From CAZRGV01 sp964599655 (GTDB lineage: Bacteria; Planctomycetota; Planctomycetia; Isosphaerales; Isosphaeraceae), in the NCBI GenBank assembly GCA_964599655.1, contig CAZRGV010000088.1:1-26398 (forward strand): 26,398 bases of DNA, in the 5' to 3' direction. Positions 23,584-26,398 of the stretch are shown piece by piece. The translations under genes and the position numbers were made by a program. The stretch's first letter is position 1; each line of letters opens with the position of its first letter. The notes below the pieces were generated by a model. It did no database searches, was not told the DNA's origin, and saw only the letters and a program-made list of their open reading frames with translations.

Positions 23584-25407
23584 ATGCCCAAGATCGACGG
23601 CGATTGGGTCCGTCGTTGGGGTCCCGAGGTGTTGCTGGCCTTTCTGGCCGGCTCGGTGTTCCTGTCCGGCCTCGGCTCGATGGACCTCTGGGGGAAGCGC
23701 GAGCAGCGCGCGGTGGCCGAGTCGATCGACACGGTGGACCACGGGCACTGGCTGGTGGCCGAGATCCAGAACCGGCCGCGCCTGGAGAAGCCCCCCTTGC
23801 CGAGGTGGGCGACCGCCCTGTTGATCCGGGCGACCGGCCGTCGCGACGAGGCGATCGTGCGACTGCCCTCGGTCCTGTCGGCCCTGGGAATCGTCGCCCT
23901 GGTTTATGCGATGGGTTGCCGCATCGGAGGCCGCGCGGTCGGCCTGAGCGCGGCGGTCTCCCTTTGCACGACCATCTTCTTCGTGGTCGAGATGCGGCAG
24001 GCCGGCAACGACGGCCCGCTCGCCTTCTTCACGACCCTGGCCTTTTATGCCGCCTGGCGGCGCCTGCACGGTGGATCGGCCGAGGAGCCGCCCGTCGCGC
24101 CGGCCGACCGGCTCGGATCGTCCGGCTGGACGATCCTGCTGCATGTCGCGCTCGGGTTGGGCTTTCTCACCAAGGGGCCGATCGCCGTGTTGCTGGTCGT
24201 CGTGGCGATCGGTCCGTACCTGCTCGTCTCGAAGCGTCTGAAGGCCGGCGGCCGGGCGCTCTGGAGCGCTCCGGGGCTGCTCCTGTTCATGATCCTGGCG
24301 CTGAGCTGGCCGGTACCCGTCTTGCTCGACGACCCGAACGCCTTGCGGGTCTGGATGGTCGAGATCTTGCAGAAGGCCGGTTCGGCGGGGATTCCGCACC
24401 ATCATCATCGCGACCTGCTGCTGGTCGACTGGCCAGGCGCGACGGCCCCCTGGTCGTTTGTCGCCGGCTTGGCCTTGCTCCTGCCGCTGACGCCTCGAGG
24501 CCGGGACCTGCGGCCGATCATCGGCCTGCCCTGGTGGTGGGCGCTGGGCAACCTGGCGATGTTCTGCACCTGGAGCGTCGCCAAGCCCAACTATTACTTG
24601 CCGTGCGTGCCGGGCGTCGCGTTGCTCAACGGGATCGGCTGGGTCTGGATCTGCCGCATGGCCCGGTCTCGAACCGTCGGCTGGCGGCTGGCCTCCAACT
24701 ACCTCAAGACGCACTGGGTGGTTCTGGTCGTGGTGGCCGCGGTGTTGCCGGTGGTCGTCGGCCAGCGATGGCCGGCGCTGTTGGTCCCCACCTCCTGGAT
24801 CGCGGCGGCTTTGGTCCTGAGCGTGCCGCTGAGTGTCTGGGCCTGGCGTCGCGGGTTCGACTTCGCCGCCCTCGCGCCTCTGGCGGGCGGCTTCGCCGTG
24901 CTGGTCGTCGTTTCCTACACCGCGATCGTTCCCCGCTTCAACGACCTCAATAGCCATCGCGCTCTGGCCGCGACCCTCGACCGCCTGCTTCCGCCCCGCC
25001 AGCGGACCATCCTCTTCTACAAGGAACTCGACGAGGGCCTCTGGTACTACCTTCGGGACCGGACGCTCAAGCCCGTACCAGGAACCCAGCCCCGCTACAA
25101 CAAGGGGCTCGAAGTCCTCGACGACCTCCGGGAAAACCGGCTCCTGATGGATACCGCCACGCGCATCCGGGTCGAGGCGAGGGAACTGGCCGATCGACTG
25201 CGCCACCCCGATCGGAACACCCCTTACGTCCTCATCAAGGCCAAGGTCTACGACGCCTTCGCCCCCGACCTCGACGGACTGGCCACGCCGGTTTACCGCG
25301 AGGCCGACCTCGAACGCAACGCGCTGGTGTTGCTCCGCCTTGAGCAGGTCCGCAAGGACATGGCCTCCTCGAAGTCCGGGCCGGTCGACCCGCCCGCGCG
25401 TCGGTAA
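23584..25407 (+). CDS. ArnT-like GT39 family glycosyltransferase
   Basis: This is an integral membrane glycosyltransferase of the ArnT/PMT (GT39) type, which uses a polyprenyl-phosphate sugar to glycosylate lipid or protein outside the cytoplasm. Family marks are WLVAEIQNRPRLEKPPLPRW (57-75) with the EKPPL motif, EMRQAGNDGPLAFF, LGFLTKGPIAVLL (about 192-204) and SVAKPNYYLPCVPGVALL. About ten transmembrane helices are followed by a soluble C-terminal domain (about 460-607). The first-loop acidic pair, normally D-E in DExRY, reads R-E in GKREQRAVAES, so Glu40 remains but the Asp is absent. A strong GGGAGGA is 5 bases before ATG 23584. A clear terminator ends the gene. The donor sugar and the acceptor are unknown. 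Confidence 0.92.
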   Translation: MPKIDGDWVRRWGPEVLLAFLAGSVFLSGLGSMDLWGKREQRAVAESIDTVDHGHWLVAEIQNRPRLEKPPLPRWATALLIRATGRRDEAIVRLPSVLSALGIVALVYAMGCRIGGRAVGLSAAVSLCTTIFFVVEMRQAGNDGPLAFFTTLAFYAAWRRLHGGSAEEPPVAPADRLGSSGWTILLHVALGLGFLTKGPIAVLLVVVAIGPYLLVSKRLKAGGRALWSAPGLLLFMILALSWPVPVLLDDPNALRVWMVEILQKAGSAGIPHHHHRDLLLVDWPGATAPWSFVAGLALLLPLTPRGRDLRPIIGLPWWWALGNLAMFCTWSVAKPNYYLPCVPGVALLNGIGWVWICRMARSRTVGWRLASNYLKTHWVVLVVVAAVLPVVVGQRWPALLVPTSWIAAALVLSVPLSVWAWRRGFDFAALAPLAGGFAVLVVVSYTAIVPRFNDLNSHRALAATLDRLLPPRQRTILFYKELDEGLWYYLRDRTLKPVPGTQPRYNKGLEVLDDLRENRLLMDTATRIRVEARELADRLRHPDRNTPYVLIKAKVYDAFAPDLDGLATPVYREADLERNALVLLRLEQVRKDMASSKSGPVDPPARR

Positions 25408-25449
25408 GCTCCCCCAAACCGTCAACCAACGCCACCCTCCTCGTGCCCC

Positions 25450-25484
25450 AACGGGCGGACTCGAGCCGCCCGTTGTCGTTTTTT
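25450..25484 (+). terminator. Rho-independent terminator after the GT39 gene
   Basis: AACGGGCGG (25450-25458) pairs perfectly with CCGCCCGTT (25466-25474) around a seven-base loop, followed by GTCG and six T (25479-25484). It lies about 43 bases after the GT39 stop. Confidence 0.9.
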
Positions 25485-25910
25485 CCCGGGCCCATCCCGA
25501 TTTTGACCCGTCACGATGGCGGCAACTCTGCCGTTCCCGTCAACCGTATCGCGCGGATTCGGATGTTTATTCCGATTATTCAGCCTAACTTTCTTGTGCA
25601 AATTACCGGAATTACCCGACCGCGAGGACCGTCAGGGTTCATCGCCGTAAGTCGTTGGTATAAAACGCGAAGGGGCTTCAAGGGTCGGCGCCGGGATGAC
25701 GATACAACTCATGGCTCGCCAAGGTAACGCCGCGGCGAGGACTCGGGAGCACCCAACGGGGGGTGTCATTCGTCGGGTTAGGCCGCGAGGCTTCAGGCGC
25801 TCGGGAACGCCTGCTGGCGGATGGTGCCGTGGAACCAAAAGGGCGCCGCGAAACGGCCGGCCGGATTCGCCGCCCTGATTTGACTAGTTTGCCAAGGAGA
25901 AATGTCTCCC
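25485..25910 (+). promoter_or_regulatory. Promoter region and long leader of the Cys-rich secreted protein
   Basis: No gene is convincing here. An AT-richer block (about 25560-25665) ends in TATAAA (25659-25664), a plausible -10 without a good -35. If used, the leader is about 240 bases and GC-rich with potential hairpins, for example AGGCG with CGCCT near 25795-25812. The leader could be regulatory; no known riboswitch motif is recognised. Confidence 0.35.
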
Positions 25911-26398
25911 ATGTTGAAGCCCTTGACGTTCAGCGTTAGCCTGGCCGTCGCGCTGGGTGCGTGCAGCCTGAGCCTGGCGGGCGGACTCCATAAGACGCTT
26001 CCGTCGGCCCAGGGCCCCAGCCCTCAGGCCGCGATTCCCTCGGCTCAGTGCGACACCGGATGCGCTCCGGCTCCCTGCGGCCCGGTGAAGAAGCATCGCC
26101 TCTGCGACCTCTTCAAGCCCCGTCCGAAGTGCTACACCTACGAGTGGGTCCTGAAGAAGAAGCGGTGCGGTGGTGGCCTGCTCGGCGGCCTGTTCCATCA
26201 CGGTGGCGGCTGCGGCACCTGCGACACCTGCGAAACGGTTTACGCGTCTGAGCAGTACCCCAGCCCGCAGGGTGGGTATGCCGCTCCGACGAGCCAGATT
26301 TACGGCACCGGCCAGGCCGCTCCGGCCGCTGCCCCGGCCCCGGCGGGCGACGAGGTTGCTCCTCCGCCGGCCGCCAGCCCCGAAGGCGCCACGCCTCC
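25911..26398 (+). CDS. Cys-rich secreted protein, cut by the window end
   Basis: The frame is open to the last base, so the C-terminus is missing. Residues 1 to about 23 form a signal peptide (LKPLTFSVSLAVALGACSLSLAGG). The mature part has paired cysteines (CDTGC, APCGP, RLCDLFKPRPKCYTYEWVLKKKRC, then GGGCGTCDTCETVY), Gly/His-rich pieces and a long Ala/Pro-rich tail. At least ten cysteines in about 60 residues suggest disulphides or metal binding. Small secreted proteins of this make-up are common in planctomycetes; no function is known to me. AAGGAG at 25894-25899 serves either ATG 25902 (2-base spacing) or ATG 25911 (11 bases); neither is ideal and 25911 is taken. A strong ribosome site and a long leader suggest high expression. 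Confidence 0.8.
   Translation, partial: MLKPLTFSVSLAVALGACSLSLAGGLHKTLPSAQGPSPQAAIPSAQCDTGCAPAPCGPVKKHRLCDLFKPRPKCYTYEWVLKKKRCGGGLLGGLFHHGGGCGTCDTCETVYASEQYPSPQGGYAAPTSQIYGTGQAAPAAAPAPAGDEVAPPPAASPEGATP

Overview
The window is GC-rich bacterial chromosome, apparently draft sequence: it opens with a 54-base C run followed by Ns and has two more short N gaps. Strong GC bias at third codon positions, long membrane-anchored proteins of no obvious family, a Cys-rich secreted protein, a Uma2 nuclease and a GTPase/GAP1-type gene pair all point to a planctomycete, most likely of the Isosphaeraceae type. That placement is inference from gene content. I see no rRNA, tRNA, CRISPR array or insertion sequence.

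Layout. (1) 1-1307: assembly artefact, then mostly non-coding sequence with one plausible small minus-strand gene (235-531). (2) 1308-9442, all plus strand: two exported or membrane-anchored proteins that share sequence motifs, a Uma2-family nuclease, a large P-loop GTPase with a transmembrane helix and a C-terminal C2-like domain, a terminator, a 51-residue helical protein, and a membrane-anchored protein whose N-terminus resembles the GAP1 (GTPase-associated protein 1) N-terminal domain. This is the best candidate here for a little-described system. (3) 9540-11581, plus strand: a DUF6174-like lipoprotein, a SAM-dependent methyltransferase and a small single-pass membrane protein running into a gap. 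(4) 11592-21865, all minus strand, in order of transcription: MBOAT acyltransferase (broken by a gap), two paralogous SGNH-hydrolase-like proteins, an amino-acid-type adenylation enzyme, an LpxL/HtrB-like acyltransferase, xseA, xseB and an APC amino acid permease. (5) 22548-26398, plus strand: a polytopic membrane protein, an ArnT-like GT39 glycosyltransferase ending in a clear terminator, and a Cys-rich secreted protein cut by the window end.

How they may work together. The GTPase and the GAP1-like protein each carry one membrane helix and probably form a membrane-based NTP-driven switch. The exported proteins encoded upstream could be its envelope partners. The MBOAT + SGNH + adenylation set matches the enzyme classes of the Dlt pathway (DltB, DltD, DltA) but shows no carrier protein. 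With the neighbouring acyltransferase and the nearby GT39 enzyme it suggests a locus that modifies a lipid or envelope polymer. The xseA/xseB pair is housekeeping DNA repair.
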